Source of the DNA: Actinomadura harenae
GTDB taxonomy: Bacteria; Actinomycetota; Actinomycetes; Streptosporangiales; Streptosporangiaceae
DNA length: 64,000 bases
Reading direction: 5' to 3'
NCBI RefSeq assembly: GCF_003696215.1
Contig: NZ_RFFG01000037.1
Span: 16,724-80,723 of the forward strand
Shown here: in pieces, positions 49,273 through 58,342 of the stretch
How the letters are laid out: each line of letters starts with the position of its first letter
Position numbering within the stretch: the first letter of the stretch is position 1
Program-made: the position numbers and the translations under genes
Notes under the pieces: model-generated
Told to the model about the DNA's origin: nothing
What the model saw: only the letters and a program-made list of their open reading frames with translations
The model's database searches: none

Positions 49273-50604
49273 TCAGGCTTCCGGGGTCTCCGCCGGGGGC
49301 GGGACCTCCGCCGGCTTGTGACCGTTCGGGGACGGCGTCCCCGCCGTCCCCGCGAGCAGGTTCCGGGCGAGGCCGAGGCCCGCGCCGCCGAGCGTGAGCG
49401 CCTTGGCGAGCATCTCCTCGATGCCCTCCGCGCCGTTCAGCACGACCATGTTGTCGACGTTGCCGAACACGCCCGCGCCCGCCTCGACGATCTCGGGCCA
49501 GCGCTCGGCGAGCTGCTGGGCGATGACCGCCTCGGTGTTCTCGGACAGGGCCAGCGCGCGTGCCTTGATGGCGTCCGCCTCGGCGAGACCCTTGTTGCGG
49601 ATCGCCTCGGCCTGCGCCTCACCGAGGATGCGCGTGGCCTCCGCGTCGCGCTGCGCCTTCAGCTGCGTCTCGGTGGCGGCGGCCTGGGCGTGCTGGACGC
49701 GCTCCTCGCGCTCGGCCTGCGCCAGCTTGACCCGCTCGTACGCGCGCGCGTCGGCGGGCTTGCGGATCTGGCTCTCCAGCACCTTCTCGGTGCGCTCGGC
49801 CTCCAGCTCGGCGTTGCGGGTCTCCTTCTCGATGACCTCCTGCTTCGCCTGCTGCTCGGCCTGCTTCACCTGGCCCTCGTACTCGGCCTTCTTGATCTCG
49901 GTGTCGCGGATGACGGCCGCGTTCTGCCGGGCCGCCTCCTGCTCGCGCTCGGTGGCCTCGCGGTCCCGCTCGGCCTCGGCGATGCGGGCGGCGGACGCGA
50001 CGGCGGCCGCGTGCGGACGTCCGAGGTTGGTGATGTAGCCGGTCGCGTCCTCGATCTCCTGGATCTGGAGCGAGTCGACGACCAGGCCGAGCTTGCTCAT
50101 CTCGTCCGCGGCCGACAACCGGGTCTCGCTGGTCAGCCGCTCGCGGTTGAGGATGAGGTCCTCGACGGTGAGGCCGCCGATGATGGAGCGCAGGTGGCCG
50201 GTGAACAGCTCGTGGATCGCGCCGTCCATCGACTTCTGCTGGTCCAGGAAGCGCCGGGACGCGTTGGCGATCGAGACCAGGTCGTCCCCGACCTTGTAGA
50301 TCACCACGCCCTTGACCTGGACCGGGATGCCCTGCTGCGTCACGCAGTGCACCTCGAGGGTGGTGTTGTGGATGTCCAGCCTGAGCCGCCGGGCGACCTG
50401 GAAGCCGGGCATCACCATGGTGCCCTTGCCCGTGACGATCTTGAAGCCCAGGCTGTCCAGCCCGTCGACCGGCTTGGACCGCGCGCCGAGCCCCGAGATG
50501 ATCAGCGCCTCGTTCGGCTCCGCGACGCGCCAGATCATCTTGAACACGACGATGAGAAGTATGACGGCGGCGACGACCGCTACCGCCACGATGAGCACAG
50601 GCAT
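49273..50604 (-). CDS. Flotillin-like SPFH domain protein
   Basis: A 443-residue membrane-microdomain scaffold protein. One N-terminal membrane helix (about 2-22) precedes the SPFH domain (about 25-190) with PNEALIISGLGARS, LGFKIVTGKGTMVMPG, NTTLEVHCVTQQGIPVQVKGV and ITNLGRPHAAAVAS. A long coiled coil rich in Ala and Glu (about 200-370) follows, then a C-terminal hydrophobic stretch and a Pro-rich tail. ATG 50604 is preferred; GGAGGGGCGG precedes it. An NfeD-like partner gene lies upstream on the same strand, as is common. Confidence 0.9.
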   Translation of the reverse strand: MPVLIVAVAVVAAVILLIVVFKMIWRVAEPNEALIISGLGARSKPVDGLDSLGFKIVTGKGTMVMPGFQVARRLRLDIHNTTLEVHCVTQQGIPVQVKGVVIYKVGDDLVSIANASRRFLDQQKSMDGAIHELFTGHLRSIIGGLTVEDLILNRERLTSETRLSAADEMSKLGLVVDSLQIQEIEDATGYITNLGRPHAAAVASAARIAEAERDREATEREQEAARQNAAVIRDTEIKKAEYEGQVKQAEQQAKQEVIEKETRNAELEAERTEKVLESQIRKPADARAYERVKLAQAEREERVQHAQAAATETQLKAQRDAEATRILGEAQAEAIRNKGLAEADAIKARALALSENTEAVIAQQLAERWPEIVEAGAGVFGNVDNMVVLNGAEGIEEMLAKALTLGGAGLGLARNLLAGTAGTPSPNGHKPAEVPPPAETPEA

Positions 50605-50798
50605 CCGCCCCTCCAACCGACCCGGCCGAAGCCGGGACTCCGGCACCGCCGGGGAGCCTGATCGTCCGGTTTCCGGCGCCGTTGACCACTAGACGGTATG
50701 ACGCCCCGATCGGTTCCCCCACAGCGGGATCGTTCCCGCCACACCCGTCCGGATGCGGACACGAGGCGGACGGCCGGATCAGGCCAGGTCAGGTCAGG

Positions 50799-50999
50799 TC
50801 AGATGAGGGCGCGGGCCACATAGACGGTGCGCGGCGGGTGGTACTCGACGACGACCACGATCTCGCCGACCCCGATCTCCTCCTTCGGGTCGACCGGATG
50901 CGCGTAGAACGCCTCCGCGCCGCCCCGGACCTGGATCATCACCTCGCCGACGAGCCCCGGCCCGATCCGGCCGATGACCCGCCCCTCCTTGCCGTTCAC
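50799..50999 (-). CDS. Short NfeD-like (OB-fold) protein, partner of the flotillin
   Basis: A 66-residue protein beginning VNGKEGRVIGRIGPGLVGEVMI and ending IVVVVEYHPPRTVYVARALI (each cited at 20 residues or fewer by segment: GRVIGRIGPGLVGEV, VVVVEYHPPRTVYV). It resembles the soluble NfeD C-terminal OB fold without membrane helices. Such proteins are encoded with SPFH proteins and modulate their assembly. GTG 50999 is chosen because the domain starts there; GTG 51059 would add 20 Arg/Ala-rich residues. Confidence 0.7.
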   Translation of the reverse strand: MNGKEGRVIGRIGPGLVGEVMIQVRGGAEAFYAHPVDPKEEIGVGEIVVVVEYHPPRTVYVARALI

Positions 51000-51075
51000 G
51001 CGCCGCCCCCAGGTCCGCCCGTCCCGCGCCGCCGCCTCCCGGCGGGCGCTGGTCTGCACGGTATCCGGGACGCCG

Positions 51076-51819
51076 TCACGGAAGGTAGTGCTCGCTCCGG
51101 TCGTAGGCCTGGCGGGCGAGCTGCTCGACCTCCTCGCGGGTCGCGTTCGGGCCGAAGAGGCTCACGGTCGCGACGCAGTGCCGCCCGCGCAGGACGACGT
51201 ACCAGGCGCGCGTGTGGGACGTGCCGCTGATCGTGCTGACGCCGACGGTGCGCGAGCCGCGTCCGATCGTCCCGCCGGGGAACTCCGAGACGCGGTGCTC
51301 GGCGGACTGCGTCCCGACACGCGTCCTGAAGGTCAGGCAGCCGGACGGGACGCGCCGCGCGAGCTGCCGCTGGGCCGCCTCGTCCGGCATGCCCATGAGG
51401 GTCTCGGTGACGACCTGCCCGTCGCCCCGGTTGAAACTGGCCAGCGCGGCGGGCGCGGCCTGGTCGACGGCGGGCTGGGCGCCCGCGGCGTCGGCGCAGC
51501 GCGGCTTGTCCAGGGACACCTGCCGCTGGAGCTGCGCGAAGTTCTGGATGCCCTTGAGCGAGCCGTACTCCCCCGAATCCGGTTCGCCCGCGCGCTGGTA
51601 GCCGGTGATCTCGCCCAGCAGGGCCTGCTTGAGCTGGTCGGACGTGTAGCCGGTCAGCGCGAGCGCGGCCCTCCGTCCGCCGCCGCCCTGCGATCCGCCG
51701 CCGCACCCCGCCAGCCCGACCACGGCCATGACCACGGCCACGGCGGCCGGCGCCGCGCCCCGGACGGCGGGACGGAGCGACGCGCGGGACGCGGGCGGGG
51801 ACGGCGATCGGGAGGACAT
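51076..51819 (-). CDS. Secreted lipoprotein of unknown function
   Basis: A 247-residue protein with a long N-region and a lipobox VVGLAGC (Cys at about 39) followed by a Gly-rich linker. The mature part has LTGYTSDQLKQALLGEI, RQLARRVPSGCLTFRTRVG, EHRVSEFPGGTIG and AWYVVLRGRHCVATVSLFG. Three or four cysteines could form disulfides. It resembles actinobacterial lipoproteins of the PknH-sensor-like or LppX-like size, but I cannot assign one. It is anchored outside the membrane. Confidence 0.75.
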   Translation of the reverse strand: MSSRSPSPPASRASLRPAVRGAAPAAVAVVMAVVGLAGCGGGSQGGGGRRAALALTGYTSDQLKQALLGEITGYQRAGEPDSGEYGSLKGIQNFAQLQRQVSLDKPRCADAAGAQPAVDQAAPAALASFNRGDGQVVTETLMGMPDEAAQRQLARRVPSGCLTFRTRVGTQSAEHRVSEFPGGTIGRGSRTVGVSTISGTSHTRAWYVVLRGRHCVATVSLFGPNATREEVEQLARQAYDRSEHYLP

Positions 51820-51973
51820 GCCCGCGACCTTACGGGGCGTCCGGGCCGGAACCGCGCGGACGACACGCCATCGGACGAGCCGGACCGGCCCGCGCTTTCA
51901 GATCACCGCGCCCGGGGTAGGAGCACTACGGAGTGTGATCAATCGGTCACCATGTTCACGGGGGAAGATGACG

Positions 51974-52585
51974 ATGTCGCGCAGACTCCTTGTGCTGCCC
52001 GTCCTGCTGGCGCTGGTGCTCCTCGGATCGGGGGCGTGCGGCAGCAACCGCGCCCAACACGCGACGGGGGCGTCCAAACTCGCGACGCCCTCGCCCGGCT
52101 CGCCCGGCGCCGGCGGCACGGGAGGCGCGACCGGCACGGAGGGCGCGACCGGGACCGCGTCGCCCGCGGCCTGCCCGACCTCGTCCACCAAGAAGTTCGC
52201 CAAGACCCGGTTCGTCGGGGACGCGGGGCTCGCCTTCGGGTCCTTCCACCGCTACATCTACAAGCCGTGGCAGGCCGGGTCGTTCAAGTCGGGCGCGCAG
52301 GGCCGCGGGAAGGCGATCGCGAAGGCCGCCGCCGCGGGCGCGTTCACGGTGAACCGCCTCAACGCCGCCCGCAAGCTGGTGAACGCCGACCCGACGCTGT
52401 GCAAGGCGCTCAAGCAGCCGCTCGACAACCTCTGGGCCAGCGTGTCCGGCCTGACCGGCAAGCTGAAGTCGGGGAACGCCGACCCGAACGAGATCGGCGG
52501 GGTCGGCGGCGCGATCGAGAAGTTCCGCCAGGAGGCGGGCCAGAACGGCGCGAACATCAAGGACCAGGCCCCGCCGAACGTCTGA
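51974..52585 (+). CDS. Secreted (lipo)protein of unknown function
   Basis: A 203-residue exported protein. It has a signal peptide, MSRRLLVLPVLLALVLLGSGAC, given here by its parts: a basic start, the LLVLPVLLALVLL core and GSGAC, a weak lipobox. A Thr/Gly-rich linker (GTGGATGTEGATGT) follows. The mature domain has CPTSSTKKFAKTRFVGDAGL, AFGSFHRYIYKPWQAGSF and two cysteines. ATG 51974 is chosen because GGGGGAAG lies six bases upstream; ATG 51968 is too close. It diverges from the other lipoprotein gene. Confidence 0.72.
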   Translation: MSRRLLVLPVLLALVLLGSGACGSNRAQHATGASKLATPSPGSPGAGGTGGATGTEGATGTASPAACPTSSTKKFAKTRFVGDAGLAFGSFHRYIYKPWQAGSFKSGAQGRGKAIAKAAAAGAFTVNRLNAARKLVNADPTLCKALKQPLDNLWASVSGLTGKLKSGNADPNEIGGVGGAIEKFRQEAGQNGANIKDQAPPNV

Positions 52586-52620
52586 CCGGACGGCTCCCGG
52601 AGGCGTCGGACCGTTCCCGG

Positions 52621-52668
52621 GACGTCAGGCCTTGGTGACGTCAGGCCTTCGTGACGTCAGGCCTTGAG
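52621..52668. repeat. Three tandem 16-bp repeats at the acyltransferase stop codon
   Basis: Units 52621-52636, 52637-52652 and 52653-52668 share GACGTCAGGCCTT and differ only in the last bases. The minus-strand TGA stop lies in the third unit. Because 16 is not a multiple of three, the repeated TGA falls in successive frames. Confidence 0.85.
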
Positions 52669-53331
52669 GTCGGCGTGGTCGTTGTAGCAGCCGGCGAAGT
52701 CCTGCCCGGACAGCTTCTGGATGTGGTCGACGATCTCGTCGGCGATGAGGCGGCGGGCCTTGGCGGGCGGCAGGTCGCGGTAGTGCGAGAAGTCGAGGGG
52801 CTCGCCGATGCGGACGGTCGGCCGGGGCCCGAGGAAGCGGGGCATCGAGGCGCCGATCGGCTGGATCTTCTCGGTGCCCGCGAGGCCGACGGGCAGGACG
52901 CGGGCGCCGGACTCCAGCACCAGCCAGCCGATCCCGGTGCGGCCCCGGTAGAGCCGTCCGTCGCGGGACCGGGTGCCCTCGGGGTAGATCGCGAACGCGC
53001 CGCTGTTGTCGAGGATCTCGGCGGCCTGCTCCAGCGCGCCCATCGCGGCGCGCTGCGCCCCGCGCCGCACGGGGACGTGGCCGAGGGTCGTGAGGAACCA
53101 GCGGACGAACCGGCCCTTGAGGCCGTTCCCCTCGAAGTAGTCGGCCTTGGCGATGTAGGTGACCGGGCGCGGGACGGCCAGCGGGATGACGAAGCTGTCG
53201 ATGAACGACAGGTGGTTGCTGGCGACGATGAGCGGCCCGTACTTGGGGACGTTCTCCAGCCCCTCGATGCGGGGCCGGAACAGCAGACGCAGGATCGGAG
53301 CGACGATTCGCGTCATGAACGTGTAGAACAC
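52657..53331 (-). CDS. 1-acyl-sn-glycerol-3-phosphate acyltransferase (PlsC family)
   Basis: A 224-residue lysophosphatidic-acid acyltransferase that would make phosphatidic acid at the membrane. The four family blocks are visible: SNHLSFIDSFV (HX4D catalytic motif, with Ser-Phe), FEGNGLKGRFVRW, FAIYPEGTRSRDGRLYRG and VLPVGLAGTEKI. One N-terminal hydrophobic stretch may anchor it. GTG 53331 has GGAGG four bases upstream and is preferred to ATG 53385 by 18 residues. The stop codon is triplicated by a 16-bp tandem repeat. Confidence 0.88.
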   Translation of the reverse strand: MFYTFMTRIVAPILRLLFRPRIEGLENVPKYGPLIVASNHLSFIDSFVIPLAVPRPVTYIAKADYFEGNGLKGRFVRWFLTTLGHVPVRRGAQRAAMGALEQAAEILDNSGAFAIYPEGTRSRDGRLYRGRTGIGWLVLESGARVLPVGLAGTEKIQPIGASMPRFLGPRPTVRIGEPLDFSHYRDLPPAKARRLIADEIVDHIQKLSGQDFAGCYNDHADLKA

Positions 53332-53861
53332 CCGGCCTCCAGAATTCGGCACCCGCAACTGTAACGCCGGAGCCGTTCCCGGCACGCCGCGGAGCAGTTC
53401 CCGCTCGCCGGGCTGGAGCCCAGGCGGCCACCCCAGCCGCAGGTCAGGGTACCGAGGATGGACGAATTCCGGTAATTCACCCGAACATGGAGGCTACTTT
53501 TCAGTAGGTTTCCGGTGAGTAGGTTTCATCTTCCGGATAACGCGAATAGCGGCGATACCACAGGCTGGACGCGCGTCCCGTGCACCCCCCATTCAGGCCC
53601 CCGGTCCCGGCACGGACGGCGCCACCCCACCCCTGGAAGCGGACACGCCGGTAAGGCACCCCGGGCACGTCCGGAACAACGGCGCACCCACCCCCGCCAC
53701 CACCCTGGCCAAGGACCACGGACGAACCAGCGGCCCCGTCCGAAGGACCAAGGACCACGGGCAGACGAGCGGACCCGCCCGGTCCCGGGTGCGCGGGATC
53801 GGACGGGTCCGTCGGAATCGGCCCTGAGGGGACCGGGTGGCTCGTGGAGCCGGTGCTGCGC
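53332..53861. other. 530-nt intergenic region with short direct repeats
   Basis: No gene is supported; the Gly-rich minus-strand frame at 53501-53758 lacks coding features. AGTAGGTTTC occurs at 53503-53512 and 53518-53527 (15-bp period). CCAAGGACCACGG occurs at 53709-53721 and 53748-53760 (39-bp period). The less GC-rich stretch at 53460-53560 is the likely promoter region of the acyltransferase gene. Confidence 0.5.
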
Positions 53862-55229
53862 TTAGTGGCGGAGGCCCAGCGCGCGGGTGATGGTGCCGAA
53901 AAGGTCGGTCTGGTTGGTCACGCCGACCACGTTCGCGGCCTGCGGGCCCTGGGCGGCGATGCGCACCTGGGTGCCGGTGTGCTCCTGCGACTCACCGGCC
54001 GGGTTGGTGGCGTAGTTCATCTTCATCTGGGCGCCCTCGTCGGTGACCAGGGTCGCGGTCTGGCCGGGGCTCTTGGCCTCCAGCGGGATGATCTGGCTGG
54101 TGTGGCCGTGGTCGGCGGTCGTCACCACGAGGGTGTCGGGGTGCTGCCGCGCGTAGTCCTGGGCCAGCTTGACGGCCTTGTCGAACTCGACGGTCTCGCC
54201 GATCTGGCCGCACGGGTCGGCCGAGTGGTCGCGCTTGTCGATCGACGCGCCCTCGATCTGGAGGAAGAAGCCCTTCTTGCCCTTGCGGGCCTGGTCGTCC
54301 AGGACGCTGAGGGCCTTGGACGCCATCTGGGTCAGGTGCGGGCCGCTGAACTGCGCGTTCGGGGTGCAGCGGGACGGGTCGGTGCCGCCGACCTTGGCGA
54401 GCGGGCCGGTCCACTCCTGCGGCATGTTGCCGTCGGAGAACAGGCCGAGCAGGCGGCCGTCCTTGCCCGGACGGGCGGACGCGAGGCCGTTCACGTCGGT
54501 GACGACGCTGTAGCCCGCGGCCTTGGCCTGGTCGACGACCGTCTTGCCCTTGAACTTCCCGGCCTGGACGGTCTGCCCGAAGCGGGCCTTGCCGCCGCCG
54601 AGGTAGACGTCGGCGCCGGTCTGGACCTGCTGCTCGGCGATGGAGCCCGCGCCGCCGTTCTCCTTGGCGTTGGGCGCGCACGCCTTCATGTCCGTCGGGC
54701 CCTGGCAGGAACGGTCCAGCACGTGCGCGGCGAGGACGGCCGGGGTGGCGTCGGTCAGCTCGGCGGTCGTGACGTCGCCGGTGCGGTAGCCGGCGCGCTT
54801 GGCCAGCTCCAGGATCGTCTGCTGCGGCTTGCCGTCCGGGGTGACGGAGATGGCGCCGTTGTAGGACTTGTGGCCCGTCGCCCAGCCCGTCCCGGAAGCG
54901 GCCGAGTCGGTGACGTAGTCGGGCAGGTTCGGGTTGGCCTTCTGCAGCGCGTAGGTGGTGTACGCGCCGGTCAGCGGCAGCTTGTCCATGTTGAGGCGGC
55001 CGGCGGCGCCCTTGGAGTAGTTGCGGGCGGCGGTGATCTCCGAGTCGCCCATGCCGTCGCCGATCAGCAGGATGACGTTGCGGGCCTTGCCACCGTGGAT
55101 GGCGTGGCGGACGTCGCCCGTCCGGTCGCCGTTCCAGGCGTTCGCCGCGCCGGACGCGACGACGGTGGTGGCGGCCCCTGCCGCGAGCGTGATCGCGGCG
55201 AGCCGCCGCACCTTTCCAGCCGAAGACAT
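53862..55229 (-). CDS. phoA: Alkaline phosphatase (PhoA family)
   Basis: A 455-residue secreted metallophosphomonoesterase that releases phosphate from organic esters. A signal peptide (about 1-31, ending ASGAANA) precedes NVILLIGDGMGDSEIT (metal Asp), the nucleophile serine in YVTDSAASGTGWATGHKS near residue 108, GFFLQIEGASIDKRDH, TLVVTTADHGHTS and EHTGTQVRI with the last metal His. AGGGGAGG precedes the ATG. A PHO-type direct repeat was looked for and not convincingly found. Confidence 0.93.
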   Translation of the reverse strand: MSSAGKVRRLAAITLAAGAATTVVASGAANAWNGDRTGDVRHAIHGGKARNVILLIGDGMGDSEITAARNYSKGAAGRLNMDKLPLTGAYTTYALQKANPNLPDYVTDSAASGTGWATGHKSYNGAISVTPDGKPQQTILELAKRAGYRTGDVTTAELTDATPAVLAAHVLDRSCQGPTDMKACAPNAKENGGAGSIAEQQVQTGADVYLGGGKARFGQTVQAGKFKGKTVVDQAKAAGYSVVTDVNGLASARPGKDGRLLGLFSDGNMPQEWTGPLAKVGGTDPSRCTPNAQFSGPHLTQMASKALSVLDDQARKGKKGFFLQIEGASIDKRDHSADPCGQIGETVEFDKAVKLAQDYARQHPDTLVVTTADHGHTSQIIPLEAKSPGQTATLVTDEGAQMKMNYATNPAGESQEHTGTQVRIAAQGPQAANVVGVTNQTDLFGTITRALGLRH

Positions 55230-55532
55230 CGGCTGACCTCCCCTTGTGTTTCGGACGAGTCGAAGCGGGGTAACTGCACCAGCCGCAGATGAGCGATATG
55301 CCCGTTTCAGATGGACGCGACGTGAACGATCTCGAACCGCTGGTGCCCGTTACGGGCGCCGGACCGGTCCCCGCCCTCCCCGACCCATTCCCGCGAAGCG
55401 CTTGGAATGCCTGCGGCGGTGCGGGATTCTGGGAGGTCCGGCCACGCTCGGCCGGCCCCGGGCGAAGGACGCGCCCGGGGCGGGCGGGCCCGCCGGACGG
55501 CCGCTGCTCTCGGGAGGGGTGGGGGGACGAGC
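55230..55532. other. Divergent phoA/STAS intergenic region
   Basis: The 303-nt gap carries both ribosome sites (AGGGGAGG for phoA; a run of G before 55533) and no gene. No convincing operator was recognised. Confidence 0.45.
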
Positions 55533-55874
55533 ATGGACTTCGACGTGAACCTGATGCGCCATGACCGCTGCACCCTGGTGCGCGTCCAGGGCGAGATCGA
55601 CGTGGTGACCCGTCCCGCCTTGGAGAAGACGCTGACCGACGTCATCGACATCGGTCAGCCACTGGTCGTCGACATGCGGCACGTGACGTTCTGCGACTCC
55701 AGCGGGCTGAACGCCGTCGTCGGCGCGAACCGGCGCGCGTCGGAGCGCGCGATCGGCTTCGCCCTGGTGGCGCTGCCGCCGCGGGTCCGGCGGGTCTTCC
55801 GGATCACCGGGATCGACCAGTACATCCCGATCTACGACACCCTGCGGGAGGCCACCGACGCCGTCGCGACCTGA
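55533..55874 (+). CDS. STAS-domain anti-sigma factor antagonist
   Basis: A 113-residue SpoIIAA-like protein. It has RCTLVRVQGEIDVVTRPALEK, PLVVDMRHVTFCDSSGLNAVVGA with the conserved phosphorylatable serine (DSSGLN, about residue 57), and ALVALPPRVRRVFRITGI. It would bind an anti-sigma kinase and release a sigma factor when unphosphorylated; no such partner is encoded nearby. ATG 55533 follows a G-rich ribosome site. Its stop codon is part of a 13-bp tandem repeat. Confidence 0.92.
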   Translation: MDFDVNLMRHDRCTLVRVQGEIDVVTRPALEKTLTDVIDIGQPLVVDMRHVTFCDSSGLNAVVGANRRASERAIGFALVALPPRVRRVFRITGIDQYIPIYDTLREATDAVAT

Positions 55875-55908
55875 CCCGCCGTCCTGACCGGTCGTCCTGA
55901 CGGGCAGG
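55870..55908 (+). repeat. Three tandem 13-bp units starting at the STAS stop codon
   Basis: CCTGAC starts three consecutive 13-bp units at 55870, 55883 and 55896, each containing TGA. The remaining positions are partly conserved. The 13-bp period places a TGA in each of the three frames. Confidence 0.7.
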
Positions 55909-55910
55909 CG

Positions 55911-56801
55911 TTATGAGCAGCCCTCGAACTGGGGGACGCTCGTGGTCAGCTTCGCGCCGGTGTCGGCGAACCAGTGGTCCAGGAACCGGCCCGCCGAGCC
56001 GTCCTGGTACATGCCGGTGAGGATGCGGTTGACGGCCTCGCAGCCCGCCAGGTCGCCCTTGCGCATGCCGATGCCGTACTTCTCGTCGGTGAACGGCGCG
56101 CCGATGAGGTGGACGTCCGGATGGCCCGCGGCGAACCCCGCGAGGATCAGGTCGTCGGTCGAGAACGCGTCGATCCTGCCGTTCATCAGCAGCGGCATGC
56201 AGTCGCTGTAGGTCGCCACGTCCACCGGAACGGCCGGGATGCTGCGCTCGTCGGTGATGCGCCGCCACGAGTTGGAGCCCTTGACCGCGCAGATCTTCTT
56301 CCGCGCCAGGTCGTGGACGCTGGTGATGGAGCGGTCGCTGGTCCGGACGAGGGTGTCCTGGTGCGCGACGTAGTAGGGGCCCGCGAAGGTGACCTGCGTC
56401 TTGCGGGCGGGCGTGATCGAGTACGTCGCGACGACCATGTCGACCGTCCCGTCCTCGATGGCCTTCTCGCGGACGGACGACGGCGTCGTCCTGAACGTGA
56501 TCCGCGACGCCGGGACGCCCAGCCGTGTCGCCACGTACGTCGCGACGTCCACGTCGAAGCCCTGGTAGTGGCCGTTCACGAGCAGGCCGAGGCCCGGCTG
56601 GTCGCCCTTCACGCCGATGACCAGCGAGTGCCGGTGCAGGATCGAGTGCTGGTCCGACGAGCCCAGCGAGCATCCGGCGAGGGCCGCGGGGGCGCACGCC
56701 ATCGCCAGTACGACGGAGGCGGCGCGCAGACGACGCGTCCGCGGACGATGTCCGGGCGAGCGGCGCGTCCCCGCCGGGACGCCCTGGGGCGTGGACGGCA
56801 T
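55911..56801 (-). CDS. glnH: GlnH-like amino acid-binding lipoprotein
   Basis: A 296-residue periplasmic-binding-type lipoprotein. The signal sequence ends in the lipobox AALAGC (Cys at about 44). The binding domain has LVIGVKGDQPGLGLLVNGHYQGFDVDVATYVATRLG, cited by its key GFDVDVA element, plus MVVATYSITPARK, TFAGPYYVAHQDTLV and CAVKGSNSWR. No ABC permease or ATPase accompanies it. Instead it follows a GlnX-like membrane protein by two bases, at the end of a PknG operon. In mycobacteria GlnH senses aspartate/glutamate and signals through GlnX to PknG; the same role is inferred. Confidence 0.85.
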   Translation of the reverse strand: MPSTPQGVPAGTRRSPGHRPRTRRLRAASVVLAMACAPAALAGCSLGSSDQHSILHRHSLVIGVKGDQPGLGLLVNGHYQGFDVDVATYVATRLGVPASRITFRTTPSSVREKAIEDGTVDMVVATYSITPARKTQVTFAGPYYVAHQDTLVRTSDRSITSVHDLARKKICAVKGSNSWRRITDERSIPAVPVDVATYSDCMPLLMNGRIDAFSTDDLILAGFAAGHPDVHLIGAPFTDEKYGIGMRKGDLAGCEAVNRILTGMYQDGSAGRFLDHWFADTGAKLTTSVPQFEGCS

Positions 56802-56803
56802 CG

Positions 56804-58342
56804 TCAGATCCTTCCGAACTCGGCGAGCCGGGGGCGGACGCCCACCAGCACCAGCGCGGCGATCACGACGGCCGCGACGGGCGGGACGACCTTCCAGCCG
56901 GACAGCCCGCCGTCGGCCTGGTGGATCGCGCGGTCGAACGCGGCGCTGTGCGTCGCGGCCAGGGACCGCAGCGCCGCGTCGTAGGCGTCGAAGTCGCGGA
57001 TGGCCGACGAGCCGCGCCCCATGCGGAAGTCGATCGCGCCGCGCCGGTCGCCGGACGCGACGAGCGCCCGCATGCGCTGGTCGTTGGACAGCACCGTCGC
57101 GTAGGCGCGCAGCACGCTCGCGAGCGCGTCGCTCTCCTTGCCCTCGCGGACCTGCCGCGCCTCGTCGCCGAGCAGGCCGAGGAACGCCGACCGGTCGTCC
57201 GGGCGGTACGTCGTCGCGGCCTTCACCGCGAGGGCGTAGTACGTCGCGAGGTTCGCCGGCTTGTCCTTCGGGGGCTCGACGTAGAGGATCGCGGACGCCT
57301 TGTCGAGATAGTTCTGCTCGTAGGTGTCGGCGCGTCCGGGGTCGAGGAGGAAGCGGGACTCGTCCGCGAACGCGCTGTGGCTGATCGCGCGCGCACGAGA
57401 CATCGTCAGGACGGAGTCGAACCCGTCCCGCTTGGCGCGCAGCAGGTGCCCGGCCTGCGCGTTCAGCACGCCGACGCCCACCGCGACCAGGAGGATCGTC
57501 CCGACGGTCGCGAGGACGAGGCCGGGGTTCAGCAGCCGGCGGAACTCGCGGGTGATCGCCAGCTGCCCGAACACCAGCACCAGCAGCGCGCCCCCGCCCG
57601 CCGCGAGCACCCAGTAGCGGGCGGCCAGGACGCTCGTCCGCTTCTCCTGGTAGGACTGCCGGACGGTCGCGCCGCTGTCCAGCGTCAGGTTGTACGCCTT
57701 CGGCAGCAGCTCCAGCTTCATCAGGTCCGACGCCTGCCGGTACGTCCCGACGACCGGCCCGGGGACCTCGCCCGCCGGATGCGCCGACTGGTCGTTCAGC
57801 ACCAGGGCCTGCCCGACGAGCCGCTGGTACTCGCCGAGCCCGTCGATGACCTCCTGGACGGTCCGCTGCCGGTCGGTGTCCTTCCCGGCGAGCTGCGCGG
57901 CCTGGATCGCGGCGCGGCTGGCGTCCGAGCGGGCCTGGTCGTAGCGCCGCAGCGACTCGGTCCGGCCGATGCCGAGGGTCTGGTCGCGGCCGATCAGCAG
58001 GATGTCGGCGACCTGCGCGTCCATGTCGCTGAGCGCGAAGTACAGGTTGCCGGTCGCGACGACCTGCGGGCCCGCGTCGTGGCCGATCGTCTGGACGCCC
58101 TGCCGCGCGTTCTGGAGGCCGAGCATGAGGGCGAGGGCGAGCGCCGCGACGGTGACCACCGCGAGCGCCGTCCAGCCGCGGATGCGTCCGGGAACGGTCT
58201 TCAGCCACCGCCCGCGCACGAGCGTGGCCAGGCGTCCGCGCTGCCGCTCCAGGGGACGTCCGGCACTCTTGGCCGGAGGCGTTCCCGGGGTCGCGGCGGG
58301 CTGCTCGGCCGGGACGTCCGGCTGCCGTGTCGGCGTGGTCAT
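56804..58342 (-). CDS. glnX: GlnX-like four-helix transmembrane sensor protein
   Basis: A 512-residue membrane protein. After a Pro-rich cytosolic N-terminus, hydrophobic helices lie at about 58-78, 261-281, 288-308 and 490-510. They enclose two extracytoplasmic helical domains (about 80-258 and 310-488; for example YFALSDMDAQVADILLIGRD and SRFLLDPGRADTYEQNYLD). This architecture and its position next to glnH match GlnX of the mycobacterial PknG pathway. ATG 58342 overlaps the FHA gene stop by four bases. The symbol rests on architecture and synteny, not on a strong motif. Confidence 0.75.
   Translation of the reverse strand: MTTPTRQPDVPAEQPAATPGTPPAKSAGRPLERQRGRLATLVRGRWLKTVPGRIRGWTALAVVTVAALALALMLGLQNARQGVQTIGHDAGPQVVATGNLYFALSDMDAQVADILLIGRDQTLGIGRTESLRRYDQARSDASRAAIQAAQLAGKDTDRQRTVQEVIDGLGEYQRLVGQALVLNDQSAHPAGEVPGPVVGTYRQASDLMKLELLPKAYNLTLDSGATVRQSYQEKRTSVLAARYWVLAAGGGALLVLVFGQLAITREFRRLLNPGLVLATVGTILLVAVGVGVLNAQAGHLLRAKRDGFDSVLTMSRARAISHSAFADESRFLLDPGRADTYEQNYLDKASAILYVEPPKDKPANLATYYALAVKAATTYRPDDRSAFLGLLGDEARQVREGKESDALASVLRAYATVLSNDQRMRALVASGDRRGAIDFRMGRGSSAIRDFDAYDAALRSLAATHSAAFDRAIHQADGGLSGWKVVPPVAAVVIAALVLVGVRPRLAEFGRI

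Noticed and set aside
53501..53758. Gly-rich 85-residue minus-strand frame in the acyltransferase/phoA gap
   Set aside because: No ribosome site, no domain, and the frame covers the likely promoter and direct repeats.
55230..55300. PHO box upstream of phoA
   Set aside because: A weak GTTACCCCG-like match exists, but no second 11-nt direct repeat at proper spacing.
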